Counted from the stretch's first letter, positions 1-6,022 are shown. The stretch is DNA of 6,197 nucleotides from JACKOD01 sp041591635 (GCA_041591635.1 JBFHRO010000196.1:1-6197); one strand, 5' to 3'. Translations and numbers: made by a program. Notes: generated by a model not told the origin, from the sequence alone.

Positions 1-6
1 AACACA

Positions 7-36
7 AAAACGCCGGCAGTTTCCCGCCGGCGTTTT
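7..36 (-). terminator. Intrinsic terminator of the lipoprotein gene
   Basis: Perfect inverted repeat with 11-bp arms (AAAACGCCGGC at 7-17 and GCCGGCGTTTT at 26-36) around an 8-nt loop. Read on the minus strand, the GC-rich stem runs into five Ts (positions 10-6), the classic Rho-independent layout. It begins 19 nt past the lipoprotein stop codon. The A/T outer arms are symmetric, so it could also stop transcription coming from the left on the plus strand. Confidence 0.9.
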
Positions 37-55
37 CGCTTTTACCCAAATAACA

Positions 56-2356
56 TTACTTGGTGGCTGGCGCCGTGGTTGTTGTAGTAGCTGTAGTAGT
101 AGCTGTGGCAATGGTTTGCAGCAGCTTGGCAGGATCCACTTGCGCCGAGATGGGCGTGCCAGTGGTTGTCGTGGTTGCGCCTGCAAGCGTTTCCAGTGCC
201 TTAGTGGCGTCGGTCGGCATCGGCATCGGCGTTGTTGTGCCGCTGCCCGAGGTTGCGGTGGTGCCATTTACCGGTGCCGGGCCGCCGACAGGGCCGTTAC
301 CCGGCGCGGGAATGTTCTTGAGCAACTCGGCATTGAAGTTCTGCAACATCTCTTCCATGGCCTTGGAGTTGACAATCAGCTCCCGATCCACGTTGTCGCT
401 CGACTCGTAGTTACCCATGCGCACATAGCCATCGACCACGGCCATAATGGCCTTGTGCGTGCCATCGCCCTGGAACTTGTCCATTTGCCGGTGGGGCGGT
501 GCGAATACCGCAATCTGCTGACCTTCCACGGTTTTCAGCTCCCAGGTTCTGGAGTCAACCTTTTCGAACGTCAACACGGGCTCAGGCATCATCATGGCTG
601 TTTTAGTACCCGTGGTGCCCGTTTCACCGCCGGAGAAGGTCCAGGTACGCAGCACCTTGTAGAAGTTCAAGGTACCGTCCTTAACAAACTCTGCCACCAT
701 CATGGTTTCGATCTCTTTGCCATTTTCACTGCGGCGATCATGATCGAATTCAACCCCTTTCAAAGTATGAATGTTCGAAAGATCCGCCGCCTGGTCGACA
801 ATCACCGCATCCAGACTGGTCAGCGCCCCACGCTCATGCGGGTTGGTGGTATTGAACAGGCTTACCCAGTTACAGTTGCCGTTCTTGCGATCGGCCTCGT
901 GGGGGCACTCCCAGTTCCAGACCTGATAGAGTCCCTGAGACCAGGTACTGTGAATTTTGTAAGCTCGCGCATCGGCACTGAATTTGGCATCGCCGGGAAT
1001 GCCCCAGCCCCATGCCATGCCATGGGGTGTTTGCCTCGCGAACTCACGAATAAAGAGCCCTTCGACCTTGATCTCAAAGCCCGACACGGTTTCTGTCACG
1101 CCGGGCAATGCCGGATTTTCAAGCACCACACTGCCATCGCTGTTGATGGTTTTGATTTTGACATCATCCCCGACCACAACCCAGCCATTGGCTGTCAATA
1201 CCCAATCCTTGTGATCGGAGGTTTCGGTATCGACCACGAATTTTCCGGTTGCGGAGTCAAACTGGTAATGGGTTTCCGAGGTCACGCCCGTGGTCTGGTC
1301 GAACTTGACCACGCCGTAGTCCAACTCGGCCTTGCGAGTGACGGTACCGTCTTTTTGGGGCTCGGCATGAATGTGACCACCAAACCAGTTCACCCCGCTG
1401 CCGGTCAACAACTCGCCCAGATTGGCTGCCACGGCTTGCTGTTCGGCCTGGCGCACCAGAATCTGCTTTTGCATGGCTTCCGGATCGTTGGGATTAAAGG
1501 TGATTTTGGTGGTGAGATCCTCTTTGACTGCCAGTTTGGAAGGATCAAAGGCGGTGGGTTCGACTTTGGCGACCTCGGTGCGAATCGTATCCAGGCTATT
1601 GAGCACCTGCGCCACTATCATCTCTACCAGTGCCTTGATTTCAAGGCCAGGATTGGCAGAGGCCACAGTTTCCAGTTTTTCCATATTATTGGCCAGCACC
1701 TTCGCGGTTACCTGCGCCACCTTGTGCAGGCGCTTGAACTCCGCCTTGTCCGCGTCACTTACGCCATCTTTGTTCTTGCCGGCCACATAATCTTGTTTGG
1801 GATCAAACTCGGTACCAAGTTTCTTCTTGATTTCTTTCTCGGCATCTTCCAGTTTCGCGCCTTTGTTTTCCTCAAGGTGCGACTGCACCATGGTCGACAG
1901 GGGGCTCACAAACTTGTAACCCGCCGGGGCCGTCATCACATAGCCTTTGTCGAGGGGGACGCCGGGGTTGTCTTCATCAATGGTTTCATTGGCAATGGTT
2001 TTCACCACCAGTGCTGCCTCGGCAATCTGGGCTTCGGTGGCATCCAGGGTAAAGGCGCCTCCTGCCGTACTTCTGGCTTGCGGTTCATCGCTGTCACAAG
2101 CCTTGTTGGCATTGACATCAAGACACACGAGCGCGTTATCAAGATAACCGTCAGCCACCGTACCGCTCAGGGTGGTTTTTGTGGTTTGCGTAGTCTGATC
2201 GGTGGTAGTTGCCGCTGCGGGTGACGAAGACGTGGGGCTGCTGGATGAGCCGCCACCGCCGCACGCCGCCAACCCCATAGCGACCGCTATTGCCAATGAA
2301 GAACGAACAAACCGCTTTTGAACACCCGAAGGCAGGAAAGCATTGTGTGCTGCCAT
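56..2356 (-). CDS. Large secreted lipoprotein of unknown function with an EF-hand-like loop
   Basis: 766 residues from the chosen ATG. The N-terminus has basic residues, a short hydrophobic stretch and the lipobox LAAC with Cys32. Gly at +2 gives no inner-membrane retention signal, so an outer-membrane lipoprotein is inferred. A Gly/Ser/Thr-rich linker (about 33-62) leads to a small beta-type module (about 63-104) with the loop DVNANKACDSDE (80-91), whose D-x-N-x-N-x3-D-x2-E spacing matches EF-hand/dockerin calcium loops. VSPLSTMV (150-157) and a charged, probably helical region (to about 320) follow, then a Trp- and Gly-rich, probably beta-rich region (about 320-665) with Cys484 and Cys495. 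A Thr-rich tail closes the protein. The N-terminal module resembles one seen in many proteobacterial surface proteins; I do not recognise the rest. In-frame starts at 2380 (TTG), 2371 and 2362 (ATG) are possible, but 2356 has the best-placed GAGG. The gene is alone on its strand. Confidence 0.85.
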   Translation of the reverse strand: MAAHNAFLPSGVQKRFVRSSLAIAVAMGLAACGGGGSSSSPTSSSPAAATTTDQTTQTTKTTLSGTVADGYLDNALVCLDVNANKACDSDEPQARSTAGGAFTLDATEAQIAEAALVVKTIANETIDEDNPGVPLDKGYVMTAPAGYKFVSPLSTMVQSHLEENKGAKLEDAEKEIKKKLGTEFDPKQDYVAGKNKDGVSDADKAEFKRLHKVAQVTAKVLANNMEKLETVASANPGLEIKALVEMIVAQVLNSLDTIRTEVAKVEPTAFDPSKLAVKEDLTTKITFNPNDPEAMQKQILVRQAEQQAVAANLGELLTGSGVNWFGGHIHAEPQKDGTVTRKAELDYGVVKFDQTTGVTSETHYQFDSATGKFVVDTETSDHKDWVLTANGWVVVGDDVKIKTINSDGSVVLENPALPGVTETVSGFEIKVEGLFIREFARQTPHGMAWGWGIPGDAKFSADARAYKIHSTWSQGLYQVWNWECPHEADRKNGNCNWVSLFNTTNPHERGALTSLDAVIVDQAADLSNIHTLKGVEFDHDRRSENGKEIETMMVAEFVKDGTLNFYKVLRTWTFSGGETGTTGTKTAMMMPEPVLTFEKVDSRTWELKTVEGQQIAVFAPPHRQMDKFQGDGTHKAIMAVVDGYVRMGNYESSDNVDRELIVNSKAMEEMLQNFNAELLKNIPAPGNGPVGGPAPVNGTTATSGSGTTTPMPMPTDATKALETLAGATTTTTGTPISAQVDPAKLLQTIATATTTATTTTTAPATK
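86..211 (-). repeat. Imperfect duplicated unit plus Thr triplet tract in the lipoprotein tail
   Basis: Residues 716-732 (coded by 161-211) and 741-757 (coded by 86-136) align as two copies of a D-x-x-K-x-L-x-T-x-A-x-A-T-T-T unit, with 9 of the first 15 positions identical and a 25-residue period. Each copy ends in a run of threonines. On the plus strand the runs appear as GTAGTAGCT/GTAGTAGTAGCT-type triplets (about 84-106). Threonine codons vary, which argues for an old duplication rather than a fresh expansion. A surface-exposed stalk, spacer or glycosylated tail is possible but not shown. Confidence 0.6.
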
Positions 2357-2365
2357 TTGCATAAA

Positions 2366-2369
2366 CCTC
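2366..2369 (-). promoter_or_regulatory. Ribosome binding site of the lipoprotein gene
   Basis: GAGG on the minus strand lies 9 nt before the ATG at 2356 but only 3 nt before the in-frame ATG at 2362. It overlaps the in-frame ATG at 2371, so it could not serve that start. No Shine-Dalgarno-like sequence precedes 2371 or the TTG at 2380. This is why 2356 is preferred. Confidence 0.55.
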
Positions 2370-2601
2370 ATTAAAGACAACTAAAAAACGATGGTCTTCG
2401 TATGCCGGCCATCTGACATCACGGAAAAAGTTCAATACGAAAATTCCCGTACAGAAAACAAGGTAGTCCTGACAGCGGGTTCTGTGTAGGAACAAACGGT
2501 GGGGATTTGTTGGGGTTTTGTAACCGGGATCAGGCATGAAAAAGTTTCCAATAATCCGTAACCCGACAACCAGAGCTGGAGACGCAGACAGCACCATGAA
2601 C

Positions 2602-2618
2602 GCGCATATTAATTGCGC
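2602..2618. promoter_or_regulatory. 17-bp dyad, possible operator
   Basis: GCGCA and TGCGC arms (2602-2606, 2614-2618) flank a 7-bp AT spacer, the geometry of a dimeric regulator's site. The arms are only 5 bp, so chance is possible. A weak FNR-like sequence (TTGCG-CTAT-ATCAA, 2613-2626, 8 of 10 consensus positions) overlaps its right arm. Confidence 0.2.
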
Positions 2619-2667
2619 TATATCAATTTCAGACTATATTTAGCACCACAATAGTGCGCCTTTGGGC

Positions 2668-2697
2668 ATTATAAAATCACAAACGTCAACATATCGA
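2668..2697 (-). promoter_or_regulatory. Possible leftward sigma-70 promoter for the lipoprotein gene
   Basis: On the minus strand a perfect -10 hexamer, TATAAT, occupies 2673-2668. The best -35 candidate is TCGATA (2697-2692) at a long 18-nt spacing, matching TTGACA at 4 of 6. Transcription from here would give a leader of about 300 nt, which is unusually long. A promoter closer to the gene may exist but I could not identify one. Confidence 0.2.
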
Positions 2698-2816
2698 CGG
2701 AAAATCGAATAAAAAAATGCTATTTGCCAACTCTAGATCTGTAAGCTACTCATTAATAGGTACCTCGTATGCGCCAATACCTCTATATTGCAAAAGCCGA
2801 GTGTGCGCCTAGCCTT

Positions 2817-2830
2817 TTGACTTACATCAA
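2817..2830. promoter_or_regulatory. FNR/ANR-like binding site
   Basis: TTGAC-TTAC-ATCAA matches the FNR/ANR consensus TTGAT-N4-ATCAA at 9 of 10 specified positions. It lies 184 nt before the chemoreceptor start and overlaps the -35 of the candidate promoter, a position that would favour repression when oxygen is low. No good -10 sits where an activating site centred at -41.5 would need it. Other CRP-family regulators such as Dnr-type proteins share this consensus, so the regulator is not fixed by sequence. Confidence 0.45.
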
Positions 2831-2844
2831 CTGCTCCATATGAG
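2817..2844 (+). promoter_or_regulatory. Candidate sigma-70 promoter of the chemotaxis genes
   Basis: TTGACT (2817-2822, 5 of 6) and TATGAG (2839-2844, 4 of 6) are 16 nt apart. Transcription would start near 2851 and leave a leader of roughly 160 nt. The -10 is mediocre; this is the best pair I found facing right. Confidence 0.3.
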
Positions 2845-2944
2845 TGCCAACAAAAAACACTGCACCACACAAGGGCACGAAACCAAGCCATAACAGTCGG
2901 CGCGGTTGCTGCTGGCCCTTTTCGGCAGTTACGGATCAAAAACT

Positions 2945-2966
2945 GGTGGCAAGAGGAGGCGCCATC
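2945..2966 (+). other. Leader hairpin with a Shine-Dalgarno-like sequence in its loop
   Basis: GGTGGC (2945-2950) can pair with GCCATC (2961-2966), including one G-U pair, leaving a 10-nt loop that shows AGAGGAGG (2952-2959). This is a stronger anti-16S match than the true site at 3000-3004, yet no ATG, GTG or TTG lies within about 15 nt downstream. It may be a ribosome standby site or chance. Confidence 0.25.
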
Positions 2967-2999
2967 CAACGGACTGACACCTGGAAGTCGAGTAACTCA

Positions 3000-3004
3000 G
3001 AGGA
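3000..3004 (+). promoter_or_regulatory. Ribosome binding site of the first chemoreceptor gene
   Basis: GAGGA lies 9 nt before the ATG at 3014, which supports this start. Confidence 0.75.
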
Positions 3005-3013
3005 ATTACGGCA

Positions 3014-4645
3014 ATGTTCAAGAATCTCAAATTAGGACAAAGGCTGGGAATCGTCTTTGGCATCATATTGATGGTGATGGTGCTGATTATCGCAGAAAGC
3101 CTGCGGGAGCTGTCTGCCGTCAACCGCATTGCCGAGCGTATGGCAACCCAGGACTGGACCAAGTCGGTGCTGGCCAACGATATCATCGACTTTGCCAATG
3201 ACAACGCCAGAGCCAGCTTCGAGCTGTTTCTGCTCACCGAAGCCACCGAGATACAAGCCGCGAAAGCACGCATCGCCGCAAATGTATTGACCATCAATAG
3301 CCGTATCGAAAAACTGGGAGGGCTTTTGTATCTCCCCGAAGGCAAAGCAAAACTGGCCGCGCTACAGGAAGCCCGCAAGCCCTATGTCGCCTCATTCAAA
3401 AAGGTAGGCGAATTGCTCGACAAGGGCGAGCGTGACACAGCAGCCACCCTGATGATTCAGGAAACTGTGCCCGCCCTTAATCTGTTTGTTACCGCGATTG
3501 CCGATCTGATTTCGTTCCAGGGCAAAATTATGGAAAACTCCGGCATACAAACCCGGGAAATATACGCGCAGGCCCAACTGGTCATGGTGCTCAGCGGGTT
3601 GGCGGCACTGCTGATTGGGCTGGTAGGTGCCATTTTGGTGACGCGCAGCATTACCCGGCCATTGAATCGGGCGGTAGAGGTCGCCAACCACATTGCCGCC
3701 GGCGATTTGACCCTTGAGGTTGAAGCCGAGCGCAAAGACGAAGTGGGCCAGTTGTTGCAGGCCATGCGCAATATGGTGGCAAAGCTCTCGCAAACACTCT
3801 CAAGCGTTCGCTCGGCGGCTGACAACTTGTCCAGCGCCTCCGAAGAGGTTGCCGCAACGGCCCAAAGCCTGAGCCAGGGCGCCAGCGAGCAGGCCGCCAG
3901 CGTGGAAGAAACTTCAGCCTCGGTCGAACAGATGTCGGCCTCTATCAACCAAAATACCGAAAATGCCCGTATTACCGATGGCATGGCGGCCAAGGCGGCC
4001 AAACAGGCAGAAGAAGGCGGACAATCGGTACGCGATACGGTCACTGCCATGAAATCCATTGCCGATAAAATTGGCATCATTGATGACATTGCCTATCAAA
4101 CCAACCTGTTGGCGCTCAACGCCGCCATTGAAGCCGCCCGCGCCGGCGAGCATGGCAAAGGCTTTGCTGTGGTGGCGGCCGAAGTGCGCAAGCTGGCGGA
4201 ACGCAGCCAGGTAGCCGCGCAGGAAATTGGTGAAGTGGCGAAAAACAGCGTCGGGCTGGCCGAAAAGGCCGGCAAGTTACTGGATGAAATGGTGCCTTCA
4301 ATCAAAAACACCTCGGATCTGGTACAGGAAATCAGCGCTGCCTCAAGCGAGCAATCCAGCGGCGCGGCTCAAATCAATACGGCGATGGAACAACTCAACC
4401 AGATTACCCAGCAAAGTGCCTCTTCTTCGGAAGAACTGGCTGCCACCGCCGAAGAAATGAGCAGTCAGGCAGAACAGCTGCAAGAATTGATTGGCTTTTT
4501 CAAAGTTGATGTACAAACCACGGCCAGTGTTACCTCAATCACCCACGGCAGAACCCGCAAGTCGGCGGTCGATGAGGAAATCGTGCCGACCAATACGCCA
4601 AAACGCAAACTGGCCGCAGGTGAAAACCATTTTGTGCGTTTTTAA
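3014..4645 (+). CDS. Methyl-accepting chemotaxis protein, 4HB sensor, HAMP, short-stalk class
   Basis: 543-residue transmembrane chemoreceptor, predicted to sense a stimulus in the periplasm and control CheA through CheW. Domains: TM1 (about 10-28); periplasmic four-helix bundle of the 4HB_MCP_1 type (about 30-185); TM2 (about 189-210); HAMP (about 211-264); cytoplasmic coiled-coil hairpin (265-495) with the conserved tip at 357-398 (QTNLLALNAAIEAARAGE). Several pairs fit the methylation consensus: E277-E278, E298-E299, E446-Q447 and E473-E474. Compared with E. coli Tsr from memory, each arm of the hairpin is 7 residues shorter, consistent with the 34-heptad class. A linker of about 40 residues ends in HFVRF, resembling the CheR-docking pentapeptide. 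The ligand cannot be named. The ATG has a good ribosome site and directly precedes the basic N-terminus and TM1. Two further chemotaxis genes follow on the same strand. Confidence 0.95.
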   Translation: MFKNLKLGQRLGIVFGIILMVMVLIIAESLRELSAVNRIAERMATQDWTKSVLANDIIDFANDNARASFELFLLTEATEIQAAKARIAANVLTINSRIEKLGGLLYLPEGKAKLAALQEARKPYVASFKKVGELLDKGERDTAATLMIQETVPALNLFVTAIADLISFQGKIMENSGIQTREIYAQAQLVMVLSGLAALLIGLVGAILVTRSITRPLNRAVEVANHIAAGDLTLEVEAERKDEVGQLLQAMRNMVAKLSQTLSSVRSAADNLSSASEEVAATAQSLSQGASEQAASVEETSASVEQMSASINQNTENARITDGMAAKAAKQAEEGGQSVRDTVTAMKSIADKIGIIDDIAYQTNLLALNAAIEAARAGEHGKGFAVVAAEVRKLAERSQVAAQEIGEVAKNSVGLAEKAGKLLDEMVPSIKNTSDLVQEISAASSEQSSGAAQINTAMEQLNQITQQSASSSEELAATAEEMSSQAEQLQELIGFFKVDVQTTASVTSITHGRTRKSAVDEEIVPTNTPKRKLAAGENHFVRF

Positions 4646-4662
4646 CCTCTGCCGCAATGACA

Positions 4663-4682
4663 GGCGTTACCAGAGGTACGCC
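4663..4682 (+). other. Weak bulged hairpin between the two receptor genes
   Basis: GGCGT (4663-4667) pairs with ACGCC (4678-4682), and after a bulged T, AC pairs with GT around a 5-nt loop. No U-run follows, so it is a poor terminator. The remainder of the 132-nt gap (4646-4777) shows no clear promoter or gene. Confidence 0.2.
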
Positions 4683-4765
4683 TTGCTACAAAGGGCCGTG
4701 AACCATTTCTTGCACTTGCAAATCCGGCGGCAACCTGGGTTTGTTGAGCTGCGGTAACCACCGGT

Positions 4766-4770
4766 AAGGA
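4766..4770 (+). promoter_or_regulatory. Ribosome binding site deciding a GTG start
   Basis: AAGGA lies 7 nt before GTG at 4778. There is no in-frame ATG before the first membrane segment, and the next in-frame ATG lies deep inside the protein, so GTG is the likely start. Confidence 0.7.
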
Positions 4771-4777
4771 TATTGTC

Positions 4778-5947
4778 GTGCTATCAGTCGCCACTCCTTT
4801 GATTTCCATCGCACTGGGCCTGTTTGGCGCTCTGGTGCTTGTATTTCTTGCCGGGCCCGGAAACCAGAGCCTGCTGGGGGCCGGGCTGCTATTGGCTGCA
4901 GGGACGGTGGCCGGTGCATGGCAGCACCGCCTGGGTCGCCTCGCCTTGCCTGCGAACAAGGCACCTGCCGCTGGCGCCGCCACGGCTGTGGCCTCCACAG
5001 AAGCACCTGCCATTGAACGCCTGTGCAGCGAGGTCATGCCCATCTGGGCACGGCAAATTGAGACCGCCCGCAGTCAAACCGAAGACGCCATCAGCGCCCT
5101 CACCCAGCGCTTCGCTGCCATTGTGAACCGGCTGGATACCACCCTGACCCTCTCGCGCCAGACCCACGCCGGCACCGGTCAAGACAGCATGGCCAAAACC
5201 CGGCAATTCGCGGAGCAATCGCTTAATGCCGTACTGGCATCATTGCGCGCTACCCAGGAAGGCCGGACCGCCATGCTCAATGAAATCCGCACCCTCACCA
5301 CCTATACCGAGGAGCTGAAAAAAATGGCCACCGAAGTGGATGCCATCGCCGGCCAAACCAATTTGCTGGCCCTGAACGCGGCCATCGAAGCCGCCCGTGC
5401 TGGCGAAGCAGGGCGTGGCTTTGCGGTGGTCGCCGACGAGGTGCGCAAGCTCTCGTCGCTATCCAGTGCCACCGGTCAAAGCATGACCAACAAGGTGAAC
5501 ACCATCAACGATGCCGTCGCCAAAGCCTTTTTGGTGGCCGAACAGGCATCAAAGGAAGACGCCGGCGTAACCGCCCGCGCCGAGGCCGCCATTGCGGAAG
5601 TGCTGCAAAGCTTCGCCGGTGAAGTGGACAAACTCACCCATGCGGCCGACATCATGCAAGCCGAGGGCGACGGGATTCGCCACGAAATCGAAGAGATGCT
5701 GGTGGAATTGCAGTTTCAGGATCGCACCAGCCAGATTCTGATGCAGGTCATAGGCAACGCCAATGATCTGGAAACGGCGCTGGCCGATGCCCGGCGCAAC
5801 CGGGAACAAGGGCGCCCGTTCACCGCATTGGATGTGGATGCCTGGCTGGCCGCCATGGAAAACAGTTACGCCATGCTGGATCAGCGGTTGAATCACGGCA
5901 AGACCCAAAACACCGCCACGGGCGGCGATGAAATTACGTTTTTTTAG
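4778..5947 (+). CDS. Short HAMP-less receptor-like chemotaxis protein with CheZ-like motif
   Basis: 389 residues. Two membrane segments (about 5-25 and 31-49) are joined by a turn of only a few residues, so there is no periplasmic sensor. An Ala-rich linker (about 55-77) leads into a cytoplasmic helical region. Its centre is a conserved chemoreceptor hairpin tip (188-224, with QTNLLALNAAIEAARAGE), expected to contact CheA/CheW. No HAMP is visible and no Glu/Gln pair fits the methylation consensus. In the C-terminal helix, QFQDRTSQ (312-319) aligns with FQDLTGQ of E. coli CheZ: D315 and Q319 have the spacing of catalytic Asp143 and Gln147. The protein ends in an acidic-hydrophobic DEITFF. The gene sits 80 nt before cheY. 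Seen: receptor tip, two TMs, motif. Inferred: a membrane-anchored array component that binds or dephosphorylates CheY. The alternative is an ordinary short receptor whose motif serves only helix packing. Confidence 0.9.
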   Translation: MLSVATPLISIALGLFGALVLVFLAGPGNQSLLGAGLLLAAGTVAGAWQHRLGRLALPANKAPAAGAATAVASTEAPAIERLCSEVMPIWARQIETARSQTEDAISALTQRFAAIVNRLDTTLTLSRQTHAGTGQDSMAKTRQFAEQSLNAVLASLRATQEGRTAMLNEIRTLTTYTEELKKMATEVDAIAGQTNLLALNAAIEAARAGEAGRGFAVVADEVRKLSSLSSATGQSMTNKVNTINDAVAKAFLVAEQASKEDAGVTARAEAAIAEVLQSFAGEVDKLTHAADIMQAEGDGIRHEIEEMLVELQFQDRTSQILMQVIGNANDLETALADARRNREQGRPFTALDVDAWLAAMENSYAMLDQRLNHGKTQNTATGGDEITFF

Positions 5948-5957
5948 TCGGTGCGGC

Positions 5958-5978
5958 TCGCCGGCCCCAGGCTGGCGA
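5958..5978 (+). other. Strong GC hairpin between the short receptor gene and cheY
   Basis: TCGCCGGCC (5958-5966) pairs with GGCTGGCGA (5970-5978): nine pairs with one G-U and a CCA loop. No U-run follows on either strand, so it is not an intrinsic terminator. It could protect or mark a processing point in the mRNA, changing the ratio of the receptor to CheY. It starts 10 nt after the stop codon. Confidence 0.45.
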
Positions 5979-6017
5979 TGCCTACCGGTAACCACTCTAG
6001 ATCAGTGAAGCAAAACC

Positions 6018-6022
6018 AGGAG
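6018..6022 (+). promoter_or_regulatory. Ribosome binding site of cheY
   Basis: AGGAG lies 5 nt before the ATG at 6028, a strong site consistent with high CheY expression. Confidence 0.75.

Larger units (their letters stand above)
2357..3013. other. Divergent intergenic region between the lipoprotein and chemoreceptor genes
   Basis: 657 bp with no convincing gene. It is AT-richer than its flanks, most clearly around 2600-2760. Open frames crossing it lack start signals and protein-like composition. It must hold the promoters of both divergent genes. Candidates listed separately are an FNR-like site with an overlapping sigma-70 promoter facing right, a TATAAT facing left, a 17-bp dyad, and a leader hairpin with a Shine-Dalgarno-like loop. 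I found no sigma-28 (TAAA-N15-GCCGATAA) or sigma-54 (GG-N10-GC) promoter matching well, no tRNA and no c-di-GMP riboswitch signature. Confidence 0.7.

Noticed and set aside
116..2224. A 702-codon open frame on the plus strand, antisense to the lipoprotein gene
   Set aside because: Its composition (His, Gly, Arg and Cys scattered, no domain pattern) looks like a codon-bias shadow. The minus-strand frame is longer and has a lipobox, a ribosome site and a terminator.
2477..2529. G-rich runs considered as a G-quadruplex
   Set aside because: The GGG/GGGG runs are separated by loops of about 21, 7 and 10 nt, too long for a confident call.
2151..2597. A 148-codon minus-strand frame across the lipoprotein start region
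   Set aside because: It overlaps the lipoprotein gene in another frame, has no ribosome site, and its product shows no recognisable features.
2794..2801. GCCGAGTG considered as a sigma-28 flagellar -10 element
   Set aside because: It matches GCCGATAA only partly and no TAAA-type -35 lies at the right distance.
2844..3035. A 63-codon GTG-start frame running into the chemoreceptor start, considered as a leader peptide
   Set aside because: No ribosome site precedes the GTG, the composition is not protein-like, and it runs past the chemoreceptor start.
4710..4721. TTGCA-CT-TGCAA palindrome with TTGCAC considered as an internal promoter -35
   Set aside because: No acceptable -10 lies 16-18 nt downstream, and 5-bp arms are common by chance.
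4752..4761. CGGTAACCAC, shared with 5986-5995, considered as a repeated operator in both intergenic gaps
   Set aside because: Roughly 18 shared 10-mers are expected by chance in a window this size. ACTCTAGATC (2730-2739 and 5994-6003) was rejected for the same reason.
5939..5978. T-run plus hairpin after the short receptor gene considered as a terminator
   Set aside because: The T-run precedes the hairpin on the plus strand and reads as A on the minus strand, so neither direction gives stem followed by U-run.
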